The notes under the pieces: model-generated | Told to the model about the DNA's origin: nothing | Database searches by the model: none | Seen by the model: the letters and a program-made list of their open reading frames with translations, nothing else | Shown here: in pieces, positions 1 to 8,519 of the stretch | Numbering within the stretch: position 1 is the first letter of the stretch | Layout of the letters: each line of letters starts with the position of its first letter | Translations under genes and position numbers: made by a program | NCBI RefSeq assembly: GCF_016767715.1 | Contig: NZ_CP050145.1 | Location: forward strand, 2,666,001-2,730,000 | Source: Mycobacteroides chelonae | GTDB lineage: Bacteria; Actinomycetota; Actinomycetes; Mycobacteriales; Mycobacteriaceae | DNA length: 64,000 nt | Direction: 5' to 3'

Positions 1-1
1 G

Positions 2-601
2 GATCCGCTGCGGCTACTGGACATCTGCGCGACCAGCGACGGCGCAGCGGCCCTCATTGTGGCCAGCGCCGACTTCGTGAAGAAGCATCTCGGTTCGGTC
101 GACGGCGTGCCCTCGGTGCGCGCCGTCGCAACCATCACCCCCAAGTATCCGCAGCATCTTCCCGAACTCCCCGATATCGCAACCGATTCCACCGCGGTGG
201 TGCCGGCGCCCGATCGTGTCTTCAAGGACCAGATCGTTGACGCCGCGTACGCGGAGGCCGGTATCGGCCCCGAGGACGTGAGCCTTGCCGAGGTGTACGA
301 CCTCTCGACGGCCCTGGAGCTGGACTGGTACGAGCACCTGGGCCTGTGCGCCAAGGGTGAGGGTGAGCAGCTGCTGCGCAGCGGCGCCACGACGGTCGGC
401 GGCCGGATCCCGGTGAATGCCTCCGGTGGTCTGGCCTGTTTTGGCGAGGCCATTCCGGCGCAGGCCATCGCGCAGGTGTGCGAGCTGACCTGGCAGCTGC
501 GCGGGCAGGCCGGTGACCGGCAGGTCGAGGGTGCCCGGGTTGGGATTACCGCAAACCAGGGCTTGTTCGGCAACGGCTCGTCGGTGATTGTGGCGCGCTA
601 G
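2..601 (+). CDS. thiolase-fold lipid-transfer protein, 3' part only
   Basis: This is the C-terminal 199 residues of a thiolase-superfamily protein; the start lies before the window. The reading frame is open from base 2 to a TAG at 599-601. Early visible residues (DGAAALIVAS) and the late NASGGLACFGEAIPAQ and NQGLFGNGSSVIVA stretches are thiolase-like. The HPxGATG box of biosynthetic thiolases is replaced by GEAIPAQ, which fits SCP-2/SCPx lipid-transfer-type thiolases acting on acyl-CoA or sterol side-chain intermediates. In M. tuberculosis a lipid-transfer gene (Rv1627c) sits near pdtaR, so the context agrees. The substrate cannot be told from this sequence. Confidence 0.85.
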   Translation, partial: DPLRLLDICATSDGAAALIVASADFVKKHLGSVDGVPSVRAVATITPKYPQHLPELPDIATDSTAVVPAPDRVFKDQIVDAAYAEAGIGPEDVSLAEVYDLSTALELDWYEHLGLCAKGEGEQLLRSGATTVGGRIPVNASGGLACFGEAIPAQAIAQVCELTWQLRGQAGDRQVEGARVGITANQGLFGNGSSVIVAR

Positions 602-628
602 CAGCGCTTACCTACGATCGCGGGGCGT

Positions 629-634
629 TAGCCT
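629..634 (+). promoter_or_regulatory. -10 box of a probable leaderless promoter
   Basis: TAGCCT fits the mycobacterial TANNNT -10 and ends 6 nt before the ATG at 641, which would put the transcription start on the start codon. No convincing -35 is visible. Confidence 0.45.
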
Positions 635-640
635 CAAGCG

Positions 641-1348
641 ATGGTGCGACAGTTCCACGCGTACGGCCCGTCGCACTGGGTGATTCTGGCCGTATTCGTG
701 CTCGGCGCAGGGCTCTTGGTGTGGCAGGGGCGTCGGCTCACCGATACCCCAGCCCGCCTTCTGGGGCGGGTGCTCGGCGCCGTGACCGCGATCATCTATG
801 CCGCCATACTGATCGCGGGATGTATCCCCCCGCGCATCGAGGCCTCGGTGCCTCTGCGGCTGACCGACCTGGCGACCGCTGTCGCCGCCTATGCGCTGTG
901 GTCCCAGCGCACCTGGGCATACGCGTTGACCTACTACTGGGGCCTGGTGCTCAGCAGCCAGGCGTTGATCTCCCCCGTGCTGACAGGTCCCGACTTCCCG
1001 GGGCGGGGGTTCCTGGCGTTCTGGTCGATACATCTGCTCGTGGTGTGGGCGGCCATCTATCTCACCTGGGGACGGGGCATGCGCCCCACCTGGCGCAGCT
1101 ATCGCATGACCGCCATAGTCACGTTGTCCTGGGCTGTCTTCACCATGGCCTTCAATGCTGCCGCCGGGTCAAACTATGGATTTCTCAATCAGAAACCCTC
1201 GACCGCAAGTCTTTTCGACCTGATGGGTCCGTGGCCGTGGTATGTCGTCACCGCGACCGTACTGGTCCTGACGGTCTGGGCGCTGATGACCTGGCCGTGG
1301 CAGCGATCGGCGGCTGAAACCGGCGAACGTCAGACCACGCCGAGATAG
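641..1348 (+). CDS. TIGR02206/YwaF-like integral membrane protein
   Basis: A 235-residue hydrophobic protein with about six to seven predicted membrane helices spread over its whole length and a short basic C-terminal tail. The N-terminus (FHAYGPSHW, then a long hydrophobic helix) and the late GPWPWYV segment resemble the TIGR02206 (YwaF/TP0381) family, whose role is unknown. The ATG at 641 has a -10 box 6 nt upstream, suggesting leaderless translation. It is convergent with livF and their 3' ends overlap by 19 nt. No catalytic motif is visible, so a function cannot be assigned. Confidence 0.8.
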   Translation: MVRQFHAYGPSHWVILAVFVLGAGLLVWQGRRLTDTPARLLGRVLGAVTAIIYAAILIAGCIPPRIEASVPLRLTDLATAVAAYALWSQRTWAYALTYYWGLVLSSQALISPVLTGPDFPGRGFLAFWSIHLLVVWAAIYLTWGRGMRPTWRSYRMTAIVTLSWAVFTMAFNAAAGSNYGFLNQKPSTASLFDLMGPWPWYVVTATVLVLTVWALMTWPWQRSAAETGERQTTPR

Positions 1349-2055
1349 GCGGAGCGAATGCTGTCGTCCTGCAGTAATTCTCGCCCGGCACCGGATCGCA
1401 CGACCGATCCGGTCTCCAGAATATAGGCGTGGTCCGAACGGCTCAGTGCCTGCTGTGCGTTCTGCTCGACCAGAACCACCGTGGTCCCCGAGGCGTTGAT
1501 CTCCTCGATGATGTTGAAGATCTTCGTGATCAGCAGCGGGGCCAGACCCATGGAAGGCTCGTCGAGCAGAAGGATCTTCGGCCTGGCCATCAGGGCACGT
1601 CCAATGGAGAGCATCTGCTGCTCGCCGCCGGAGAGCGTGCCGCCCTCTTGGTGCCGACGCTCGGCCAGCCGCGGGAACAACGCGTTGATCCAGTCGAGAC
1701 GCTCCCGGCGCTCCGCCCGGGACTTGAATTTTCTTCCGTAACAACCCATTTCAAGGTTCTCGGCGACGGTCATGCCGGGGAAGATTCCGCGCCCCTCGGG
1801 GGCCTGCACGATCCCGGCTTTGACGCGCTTGTGCGCCTTCATCTTCGAGATGTCCTGGCCCTCGAAGAAGATCGTCCCCGAACTCAGCGGCACCAGACCC
1901 GAGATGGCGCGCATGGTGGTCGATTTGCCGGCGCCGTTGGAACCGAGCAGGGTGACCAGCTCGCCCTCCCGGACGTCGAAGGACAGCGTGCTCACCGCCT
2001 GGATCGGACCGTAGTGGACCCCGACGTTGTTGAGTTTCAGCTGTACGGGAGGCAT
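1330..2055 (-). CDS. livF: branched-chain amino acid ABC transporter ATPase LivF
   Basis: A 241-residue cytoplasmic ABC ATPase. Visible motifs are Walker A GSNGAGKST (about residues 38-46), the signature LSGGEQQ, Walker B LLLDEPS and the switch-region LVEQN. The length and the LVEQNA form of the H-loop region match LivF, one of the two ATPases powering high-affinity Leu/Ile/Val import. It is the last gene of a five-gene leftward operon and directly abuts livG with no spacing, so it is probably translated by coupling. The substrate could be another amide or short-chain compound, because this ABC class has drifted widely. Confidence 0.93.
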   Translation of the reverse strand: MPPVQLKLNNVGVHYGPIQAVSTLSFDVREGELVTLLGSNGAGKSTTMRAISGLVPLSSGTIFFEGQDISKMKAHKRVKAGIVQAPEGRGIFPGMTVAENLEMGCYGRKFKSRAERRERLDWINALFPRLAERRHQEGGTLSGGEQQMLSIGRALMARPKILLLDEPSMGLAPLLITKIFNIIEEINASGTTVVLVEQNAQQALSRSDHAYILETGSVVRSGAGRELLQDDSIRSAYLGVV

Positions 2056-3003
2056 CTACCTCTCGCTTTCGGTATCGGGTGCGGCCGAATCGAGCCAACC
2101 GGGATCGGGTCCGTGGAACTCCTCATCGGCCACTCCGAGGTACGCCTCGATGACCGCCGGATCGTTTCGTACCTCGGCGGGCAGGCCGTCGGCGATCTTC
2201 CTGCCGAATTCGAGCACCACGATGCGATCCGTGACGCCCATGACCAGCTTCATATCGTGTTCGATGAGCAACACCGTGTACCCGTAGTCGCGGATGCGCT
2301 GGATCAGCTCGATCAGCGATTCCTTCTCGCTGGGGGTGAACCCGGCGGCCGGCTCGTCCAGGCAGAGCAGTTTGGGTTCGGTCGCCAGCGCCCGCGCTAT
2401 CTCGAGCCTGCGCTGGCTGCCATACGGCAGCTCCTTGGCTTTGACGTCGGCGACATCGGCGATGCCGACGAAGTCGAGCAGCCCCAGCCCCACATCGACG
2501 GCGTAGTGCTCCTCGCGGCGATGCCGCGGGGTCCGTAGCAGCGCGCCCAGCACCGACGTCTTGTGCCGGGCGTCGGTGCCCACCGCGACGTTCTCCAGGG
2601 CGGTCATCTCGCCGAACAGCCGGATGTTCTGGAAGGTCCGGGCGATCCCACGCCGGGTGATCTGGTGGCGCCGTAGGCGGCGCAGCGGCTTCCCGTCGAA
2701 CACGATGGCGCCCGATGTCGGCTTGTACACCCCGGTGATGGCATTGAAGCAGGTCGTCTTGCCCGCACCGTTGGGGCCGACCAGCCCAAGGATTTCCCCG
2801 CGCCGAATATCGAAGCTGACCCCGTCGAGGGCTTGCAGGCCACCGAATTTGAGCGTCAGTTCCTTGACCTCGAGCAGCACTTCTGCCTCGGCGGAATCGG
2901 CCTCGTCCGGGGCCTCCTCGGCGAGGTCAACCGCGTTCCCGGAGTCACCGAGTTCGTCGACTTCCGGCGCGGCTTCGGTGCTGGTCTCGTCGTGCTCGGT
3001 CAT
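2056..3003 (-). CDS. livG: branched-chain amino acid ABC transporter ATPase LivG
   Basis: A 315-residue ABC ATPase with Walker A GPNGAGKTT near residue 75, Walker B LLCLDEPAAG and a C-terminal LIEHDM motif typical of LivG. LivG proteins are normally about 255 residues; here an extra N-terminal segment of roughly 40 acidic residues (rich in Glu, Asp and Ala) precedes the ATPase fold. A later start is possible, but the ATG at 3003 overlaps the livM stop in an ATGA, which supports the long form. The C-terminus also has an acidic Asp/Glu/Pro tail. It pairs with LivF at the membrane. Confidence 0.93.
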   Translation of the reverse strand: MTEHDETSTEAAPEVDELGDSGNAVDLAEEAPDEADSAEAEVLLEVKELTLKFGGLQALDGVSFDIRRGEILGLVGPNGAGKTTCFNAITGVYKPTSGAIVFDGKPLRRLRRHQITRRGIARTFQNIRLFGEMTALENVAVGTDARHKTSVLGALLRTPRHRREEHYAVDVGLGLLDFVGIADVADVKAKELPYGSQRRLEIARALATEPKLLCLDEPAAGFTPSEKESLIELIQRIRDYGYTVLLIEHDMKLVMGVTDRIVVLEFGRKIADGLPAEVRNDPAVIEAYLGVADEEFHGPDPGWLDSAAPDTESER

Positions 3004-4172
3004 GCCGTGGCCTCGGCTTCCTCAGGCTTCTTGGCGCCAATCCGCTCAGTTGCCTTGCGCCAGTAGGCCATCAGTTTTTGGTGGGCCGGGAACAGGCCCT
3101 GCGGCCGGAAGATCATCAGGACAACCAGCGCCAACCCGAAGAACAGGTACTTCAGATTGCCGAGGTCGACACCCTGCACCTGCACGCCGAGAAGGCGATT
3201 GGGCAGGTAAACGATGATGAACGCGCCGAAGATCACGCCGAGCTTGTTGCCCTGACCGCCGAGGACAACGGCGCACAGGAAAAGCATCGAGTTGATGATG
3301 TTGAAGGTGGGCGATGCCACGTATTGGACCTGGCCCGCGTAGAGGGCGCCGGACAGTCCGCCGATGCTGGCGCCGATCACGAAGGCCCACAGCTTGAACC
3401 GGAACGTGGGAACCCCCATCATCTCGGCGGCGTCCTCGTCCTCCCGGATGGCCACCCACGAGCGGCCGACCCGGCTGCGCTCCAGATTGCCCATCAGTAT
3501 CAGCACCACCGCGATCAGGCAGAGTCCCAGCCAGTACCACCACACCCCATAGTTCAGGTGACCACCTGAATTGCCGCTGGAGAAGACGCCACCACGGACG
3601 TACTGCTCCCCCACGTGCGGATAGGCGATCTTGTGCAGGCCGCGGGGTCCGTTGGTGACCTCCAGGTTATCGGCGAGCAGGCGGATGATCTCGCCGAATC
3701 CCAACGTGACAATGGCCAGGTAATCACCCCGAAGGCGCAGCGTGGGGGTGCCCAGCACCAGACCGAAGAAGGCGGCGATCGCGACCGCGATGGGCAGACA
3801 CGACAACCAGGCCCAGCTCGAGCTGAAGAAGGCCGATGTCCCCATGCGATTCCAGGGACTGTCGGGACTGGTCAGCAATGCGACCGTGTACGCACCGATG
3901 GCGTAGAAACCGACGTACCCCAGGTCGAGCAATCCAGCTTGTCCCACAACGACATTCAGGCCTATCGCGATGAGCGCCACCATAGCGAACTGGGCCATTA
4001 CCCCGCCGAAGCTGGTATTGGGAGTGTTCAGGTACGGAATCTTCCACACCGGAAGCAGTGCCATGAGCGCGAATCCGATGAGCCCGTACACCCACTGGAC
4101 CGGACGGGCCAGCTCGGACCACCATCGGCGTATCGAGTCTCCCGGCGCCAGGGCGCGTGCTGCGGTGGTCAT
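3000..4172 (-). CDS. livM: branched-chain amino acid ABC transporter permease LivM
   Basis: A 390-residue permease with about ten membrane helices. The conserved LivM segments GLNVVVGQAGLLDLG near residue 73 and the EAA-like cytoplasmic loop NLERSRVGRSWVAIREDEDAAEM (read across residues about 230-252) are clear. LivM forms the heterodimeric membrane channel with LivH. The start ATG overlaps the livH stop by 4 nt and the 3' end overlaps livG by 4 nt, so the three genes are translationally coupled. The N-terminus has a basic cytosolic stretch before the first helix, and the C-terminal tail is basic then acidic. Confidence 0.93.
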   Translation of the reverse strand: MTTAARALAPGDSIRRWWSELARPVQWVYGLIGFALMALLPVWKIPYLNTPNTSFGGVMAQFAMVALIAIGLNVVVGQAGLLDLGYVGFYAIGAYTVALLTSPDSPWNRMGTSAFFSSSWAWLSCLPIAVAIAAFFGLVLGTPTLRLRGDYLAIVTLGFGEIIRLLADNLEVTNGPRGLHKIAYPHVGEQYVRGGVFSSGNSGGHLNYGVWWYWLGLCLIAVVLILMGNLERSRVGRSWVAIREDEDAAEMMGVPTFRFKLWAFVIGASIGGLSGALYAGQVQYVASPTFNIINSMLFLCAVVLGGQGNKLGVIFGAFIIVYLPNRLLGVQVQGVDLGNLKYLFFGLALVVLMIFRPQGLFPAHQKLMAYWRKATERIGAKKPEEAEATA

Positions 4173-5239
4173 GCTTTCGCCCGCCCTAAGCTCTCACCGA
4201 GAATGCCGGTGGGCCGGAACATGAGCACGAGCACCAGCAGGACGAAGGCCACCACATCGCGCCACTGGGTGCCGAACACCGCTTGCCCGTAGTTCTCCAT
4301 CACGCCCAGCAGCAGGCCCCCGAGCAGCGCTCCGCGCAGATTGCCGATACCGCCGAGCACCGCGGCAGAGAATGCCTTGATGCCCAACAGGAATCCGCCG
4401 GAGTAGATGATGCCCTGCGGAACTTTGAGCGTGTACAGCAGTGCGGCGGCCCCGGCCAGCAGACCACCGATGATGAAGGTCGTCATGATGATGCGTTCGC
4501 GAGAGACACCCATCAGCGTCGCCGTCGTGGGGTCCTGTGCGACCGCCCGAATACCGCGCCCAAACTTGGTGTGATTGATCGCGACATCGGTGATGAAGGC
4601 CAGCACCAAGGCCGCTGCCACGACGACCAGGGTGACGTTGGTGATCGTGGCCTGGAACGGAATGTGGCGGCCGCCCACATCAAATGGGCCGAAGGTCCAT
4701 ACCGGCCTGGGCGTCACCAGCCGGATTGGCTGTTGCGCGTTGCTGCCGCCGTAACCCTTGAGGATCTTCGGCAGCACGAAATGCACGAATTCCTGGATAA
4801 CGAAAGACATCCCGATGGCGGTGATGAGGAACGTCAAGGGCCGTGCGCCACGGCGACGCAGCGGGCGGTAGGCGACCGCTTCCAACCCCAGCGCTGTGGT
4901 GGCCGATACCGCCATGGCGATGAGCATGGCGACACCGAGGTACAGCACGGTCAGCGAGACGCCCTTGTTATAGGCATTGCCGCCGGGCGAGAACCCGAGC
5001 ACGACATCCAGGGCGAAGTACGCCCCGAACATGCCCAGCATGAACACCTCGGAATGCGCGAAGTTGATCAGACGCAACACCCCGAAGACGAGCGTGTAAC
5101 CCACCGCGACCAACGCATAGATGGCGCCCCACGCCAAACCGTCGATCGTCAGCTGACCGATGCTGTTCCACAGTCCGTGCAGATCGAATGAAATTGTGCT
5201 GGCCTGCACATCTGTTTGTGCCATCCACCCCGAAATCAT
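4169..5239 (-). CDS. livH: branched-chain amino acid ABC transporter permease LivH
   Basis: A 356-residue inner-membrane permease with the LivH hallmarks GLAWGAIYALVAVGYTLVFG near residue 35, the INFAHSEVFMLG segment and the cytoplasmic coupling loop containing GRGIRAVAQDPTTATLMGV. A C-terminal LVLMFRPTGILG ending is typical. It is the second gene of the operon, 30 nt after livK, and overlaps livM by 4 nt. Two in-frame ATG codons are available (5239 and 5224); the first is given, but neither has a strong ribosome-binding site, so the N-terminal five residues are uncertain. Confidence 0.92.
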   Translation of the reverse strand: MISGWMAQTDVQASTISFDLHGLWNSIGQLTIDGLAWGAIYALVAVGYTLVFGVLRLINFAHSEVFMLGMFGAYFALDVVLGFSPGGNAYNKGVSLTVLYLGVAMLIAMAVSATTALGLEAVAYRPLRRRGARPLTFLITAIGMSFVIQEFVHFVLPKILKGYGGSNAQQPIRLVTPRPVWTFGPFDVGGRHIPFQATITNVTLVVVAAALVLAFITDVAINHTKFGRGIRAVAQDPTTATLMGVSRERIIMTTFIIGGLLAGAAALLYTLKVPQGIIYSGGFLLGIKAFSAAVLGGIGNLRGALLGGLLLGVMENYGQAVFGTQWRDVVAFVLLVLVLMFRPTGILGESLGRAKA

Positions 5240-5269
5240 TTGCGGCTGAGCCTAGTCCCCTCGTATGTC

Positions 5270-6454
5270 CTACGTGACCTTATACACCCAGATAAGTGTC
5301 GAGGTTAGCTCTCCGTTCTCGTTCCACTTGTATTCACGCGCCACACCCTGCCCCTGGTAATTCCTGACCCAATCAAGCAACCCCGCTCGGGTGGTCTTTC
5401 CGGCGTCGATGCCCTTGACCAGGATGGTGGCCAGGTCGTATCCCTCGGTGCTGTAGGTGCCCGGTTCCTGCTGGAACTTGGCGGTGTACTCCTTGGAGAA
5501 GGTGTCCGAAGCCGGCCCGCACGGGCAGGACAGCAGTGCGTCCTTCGCGGAATCACCGGCCTGTTTGACGAACTCCATATCCTTTGCCCCGTCCGCGGAC
5601 ACAAATGTCGCGGTCACTCCGGCATTACGCAGCTGCTGGACCAAGGGAGCCGCCTCGGCGTAGTAGCCACCGAAGAACACCGCGTCCGGTGCGGCGTTCT
5701 TGAGCTGCGTGACCGCCGCGGAGAAGTCCTTGTCCCCCTTCTTCACCGAGGCATTGCAGTCGGTCCCGAGCGTCCCGCGAACCGCGTTGGCAAGCCCGGA
5801 TCCGTAGTCGGTGCTGTCGTCGATGACGCAGATCTTCTTGTACCCGAGCGTTTTCTTGAGGTAGTTGGCGACAGCGGGACCCTGCACGCCGTCATTGGCA
5901 AGCCCGCGGAAGAACGTCTTCCAGCCCTGCTGGGTGAGCGTCACGTTCGTGGCCGAGGCGGTCGTGGAGACCAGACCTGCCTCGCTGAAGATCTGGCCCG
6001 TCGACTTCGTCTCCCCCGAGAACCCCGGCCCGATCAGTCCGACGATGGTGGGGTCGCCGATGATTTGCGGGGCAATGTTGCTCGCGTTCTGCGGCAGGCC
6101 CTCGGTATCGAACTCGCGGAGTTTGATCTGGCATCCGGGATTTGCGGCGTTGTGCTTGTCGACGGCGAGTTTCGCCCCGTCGAGGATATTGATCCCGAGC
6201 GCGGCATCGGGACCGTTGAGCGCACCGGCCATCGCCAGGGAAACGTTGGCGCACTGTGCTTTTCCGTCACCGGCAGGATCGGCCGCTGATTTCACGTTCG
6301 ACGCGGGCACCTCGGTCCCATCCTGAGCGATCTGCACCAACGGCGAGATCTTCAGGTTGGTCTGATTGGACTCGTCCGACTGAGTGCCGGCGTGACAACC
6401 GACCAGGGCGAGGGACACCGCGCCCAGCATGATCACACTCGCGCGTGCACGCAC
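5270..6454 (-). CDS. livK: branched-chain amino acid ABC substrate-binding lipoprotein
   Basis: A 394-residue periplasmic-binding-protein fold, first gene of the leftward liv operon. It opens with a lipoprotein signal (basic RAR, hydrophobic core, lipobox LVGC with Cys near residue 20), so it is anchored outside the membrane. The mature part shows the Leu/Ile/Val-binding pattern: ALGINILDGAKLAVD near residue 80, GLIGPGFSGETKS, then KKICVIDDSTDYGSG and DAVFFGGYYAEAAPLVQQL. The start is a GTG with a strong GGAGGT ribosome-binding site 4 nt upstream. The ligand is inferred from the family and the neighbours only. Confidence 0.92.
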   Translation of the reverse strand: MRARASVIMLGAVSLALVGCHAGTQSDESNQTNLKISPLVQIAQDGTEVPASNVKSAADPAGDGKAQCANVSLAMAGALNGPDAALGINILDGAKLAVDKHNAANPGCQIKLREFDTEGLPQNASNIAPQIIGDPTIVGLIGPGFSGETKSTGQIFSEAGLVSTTASATNVTLTQQGWKTFFRGLANDGVQGPAVANYLKKTLGYKKICVIDDSTDYGSGLANAVRGTLGTDCNASVKKGDKDFSAAVTQLKNAAPDAVFFGGYYAEAAPLVQQLRNAGVTATFVSADGAKDMEFVKQAGDSAKDALLSCPCGPASDTFSKEYTAKFQQEPGTYSTEGYDLATILVKGIDAGKTTRAGLLDWVRNYQGQGVAREYKWNENGELTSTLIWVYKVT

Positions 6455-6508
6455 GATTACCTCCGGATGGCTGGGGCTGACAGGTCATAACAAAATCGCT
6501 GATCAGAA

Positions 6509-6514
6509 AACATA
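6509..6514 (-). promoter_or_regulatory. probable -10 box for the liv operon
   Basis: TATGTT on the minus strand, 54 nt before the livK GTG, matches TANNNT. It lies in the 97-nt gap between pdtaR and livK. No clear -35 was found. Confidence 0.35.
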
Positions 6515-6551
6515 GCCAACCGCGGGGCAACGCGCAGTGCTTACCCGAGTT

Positions 6552-7178
6552 TCAGCTCGGCGCGTCGGTATCGAGTGTTTCCAGCACCACTTCGGCAACG
6601 CGCTTCATGGTGGTGCGGCGGTCCATCGCGGCGCGCTGGATCCATTTGAACGCCTCTGGCTCGGACAGGCCCTGGGTCGACTGCAGAACGCCCTTGGCGC
6701 GCTCGACCAGCTTGCGGGTCTCCAACCTGTCGGCGAGCGTCTGAACTTCCTTCTCCAGCGCGGTCAGCTCGCCGAAACGGCTCACGGCGACCTCGATGGC
6801 GGGTACCAGATCGGTCTTGGAGAACGGCTTCACCAGGTAGGCCATGGCGCCGGCATCGCGGGCCTTCTCCACCAGGTCGCGCTGGCTGAATGCGGTGAGG
6901 ATCACAATCGGCGCGATGCGCTTGGCGGCGATCTCCGAGGCGGCATCGATGCCATCGCGACGTGGCATCTTCACGTCCATGATCACCAGATCGGGTTTGA
7001 GTTCCTGGGCGAGGTCGACGGCTTCTTGTCCGTCCCCGGCCTGACCTACCACGTCATAGCCCTCCTCGTGCAGCATCTCGACCAGGTCGAGGCGGATGAG
7101 GGCTTCGTCTTCGGCGACGAGCACACGGCGGGCGGGCGCCGCCGGTTCGGTGTTCTGAGGGCCGGTCATGGCGACCAT
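6552..7178 (-). CDS. pdtaR: ANTAR response regulator PdtaR
   Basis: A 208-residue response regulator. Residues about 18-135 form a receiver domain: acidic EDE pocket, phospho-acceptor Asp in VIMDVKMP, conserved Thr in ILTAF and Lys in YLVKPF. The C-terminal third (RLETRKLVERAKGVLQ, then GLSEPEAFKWIQRAAMDRR) is an ANTAR RNA-binding domain. It is nearly the textbook mycobacterial PdtaR (Rv1626), which is phosphorylated by the kinase PdtaS and controls transcripts by binding paired hexaloop hairpins. The kinase gene is not in this window. An internal ATG at 7166 is an alternative start that would drop four residues. Confidence 0.95.
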   Translation of the reverse strand: MVAMTGPQNTEPAAPARRVLVAEDEALIRLDLVEMLHEEGYDVVGQAGDGQEAVDLAQELKPDLVIMDVKMPRRDGIDAASEIAAKRIAPIVILTAFSQRDLVEKARDAGAMAYLVKPFSKTDLVPAIEVAVSRFGELTALEKEVQTLADRLETRKLVERAKGVLQSTQGLSEPEAFKWIQRAAMDRRTTMKRVAEVVLETLDTDAPS

Positions 7179-7293
7179 TGTGACGCATGTGGTCGTATGT
7201 ACGGCGATACCCTGGTGAAAGTGATGTTCCCCATCCCTTAAGGTTGGAGATCGCGCGACTGGCCGCTGGACACCAAAACGGCAGTAACGCCAG

Positions 7294-7370
7294 GCCCTCG
7301 TATCCCAACTGGCAGAGGAAACGGATTCAAAACCCGTGCAGTGTGAGTTCGAATCTCACCGAGGGCACCA
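7294..7370 (+). tRNA. tRNA-Leu, anticodon CAA, CCA encoded
   Basis: A 77-nt cloverleaf: perfect 7-bp acceptor stem GCCCTCG/CGAGGGC, T arm GTGAG-TTCGAAT-CTCAC, D loop with GG, anticodon loop TTCAAAA giving CAA (reads UUG), then ACCA. The variable region is only 5 nt (GCAGT), whereas leucine tRNAs are normally class II with a long variable arm. The last pairs of the anticodon stem (A31-C39) and D stem (C13-A22) are mismatched. The isotype therefore rests on the anticodon alone. Confidence 0.88.
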
Positions 7371-7457
7371 GAAAGACCACGCCATAGCTCCGCGATATGG
7401 AGTCCAAACTCGACCAAGGGCGCCGCGAATCGCGGCCGTCATGCTTTGATTCCCCGC

Positions 7458-7997
7458 ATGAACCGAGCAACTGTGGGTGTGCTGACGCTTATGGTGTGCG
7501 CTTCTGCGGTCGCAGCGTGCCAAACATCGCCCGGTATTACCCGCATATCGGACACGGCGTCGTCGACGGCCACCACGAAGACCTTCGCCGCCTCGACCAT
7601 CCCCCGGTCCACCTCCCTCGCGCCGACTGCCAAGGCCGACGCGGATGACCCGGCCAAGCGCATCCGCGATACCTTCCGGAGCCTGCAGAACCCCGTCATC
7701 GCCGCCACGAAGGACGGCACCGGCAGCTATGACATCCCGGTAGCGCCCCAACCATCAGCGTCGGGCCCGGCGGCCTACATCGCGGCCCTCTGCACCGGCG
7801 GCCCGGCCGTGAACATCGCGCTGGACAACACCCCGATACCCGGCGGCGGCATATGTGGCGACGACCCCAGCAAGCCCGGGGTGATCGTGATGCTTCTTGC
7901 CGTGAAGGCAAATCCGGCGGCCCCCCACACCATCAAGGTGCAAGGAGCCGCCGGTCAGCACAGCTGGGTATCGATGGCCTACGGCCAGATGTATTGA
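7458..7997 (+). CDS. putative secreted lipoprotein of unknown function
   Basis: A 179-residue protein with a lipoprotein signal: hydrophobic core then lipobox VAAC, giving a lipidated Cys near residue 21. The mature N-terminus is a low-complexity Ser/Thr/Ala linker of about 45 residues, followed by a compact domain with two Cys (LCTGG and GGICGDD) that may form a disulfide. The start is the ATG at 7458; a TTG at 7446 in frame would add four residues without improving the signal peptide. I do not recognise the family. It is a single gene between the tRNA and a convergent secreted-protein gene, only 6 nt from its 3' end. Confidence 0.75.
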   Translation: MNRATVGVLTLMVCASAVAACQTSPGITRISDTASSTATTKTFAASTIPRSTSLAPTAKADADDPAKRIRDTFRSLQNPVIAATKDGTGSYDIPVAPQPSASGPAAYIAALCTGGPAVNIALDNTPIPGGGICGDDPSKPGVIVMLLAVKANPAAPHTIKVQGAAGQHSWVSMAYGQMY

Positions 7998-8003
7998 CCG
8001 CGC

Positions 8004-8372
8004 CTAGCCGACGTCGGTACAGGTGACCCCGGGGTTCTCGCAGTCGGAGCCGGTCTCGCCGGGTGCACTGACCCAGCCGCCGTCATCGTCATGTCCGGGA
8101 GCGATATTGGACTCGGGTGGGTTGTTGTCGGAACCGCACACCACCCAGGCGTTCTCGCACTGAGCGCCGGCGCCGCCGGGGAGGTAGCCCCAGCCGCTGT
8201 TCCCGTCGTTGCTCGGCTGATCGACCAGTGATCCATGCGACGGCGAGTTGGGTGCGCCCGGAACCGGAGGTGCCGGCGACGGATCAGCCGAAGCCACCGC
8301 TCCGAATCCGACGAACGCAGCTGCCAGGACGCCGGCCGCGGGCGCCACGACAAAACGGGTGAATGAGTTCAT
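8004..8372 (-). CDS. small secreted protein with duplicated Cys module
   Basis: A 122-residue protein with a Sec signal peptide (FVVAPAAGVLAAAFVG core, cleavage likely after ASA before DPSPAPP). The mature chain is Pro/Gly/Asn-rich and contains two tandem copies, about 30 residues apart, of a module GW-x3-PG-x2-G-x2-CEN-x2-V-x-C, so four Cys in two pairs. The ATG at 8372 is chosen because the signal peptide begins there and a GAAGAGG ribosome-binding site lies 6 nt upstream; the frame stays open further upstream but without homology-like content. I do not recognise a named family; a small exported repeat protein is all that can be said. Confidence 0.75.
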   Translation of the reverse strand: MNSFTRFVVAPAAGVLAAAFVGFGAVASADPSPAPPVPGAPNSPSHGSLVDQPSNDGNSGWGYLPGGAGAQCENAWVVCGSDNNPPESNIAPGHDDDGGWVSAPGETGSDCENPGVTCTDVG

Positions 8373-8519
8373 GGGCACCTCTTCAAAGGGTGGACGAATA
8401 CAGGACAAATGTACTCCCACACACAGCTTTTGCAGATGACCTTGGTAGGAACCGCACACCATGTCTAACCCCTGCCGATGTCGCACACGACGCCTCGCCG
8501 CGTGCTAAGACTGGCCAGC

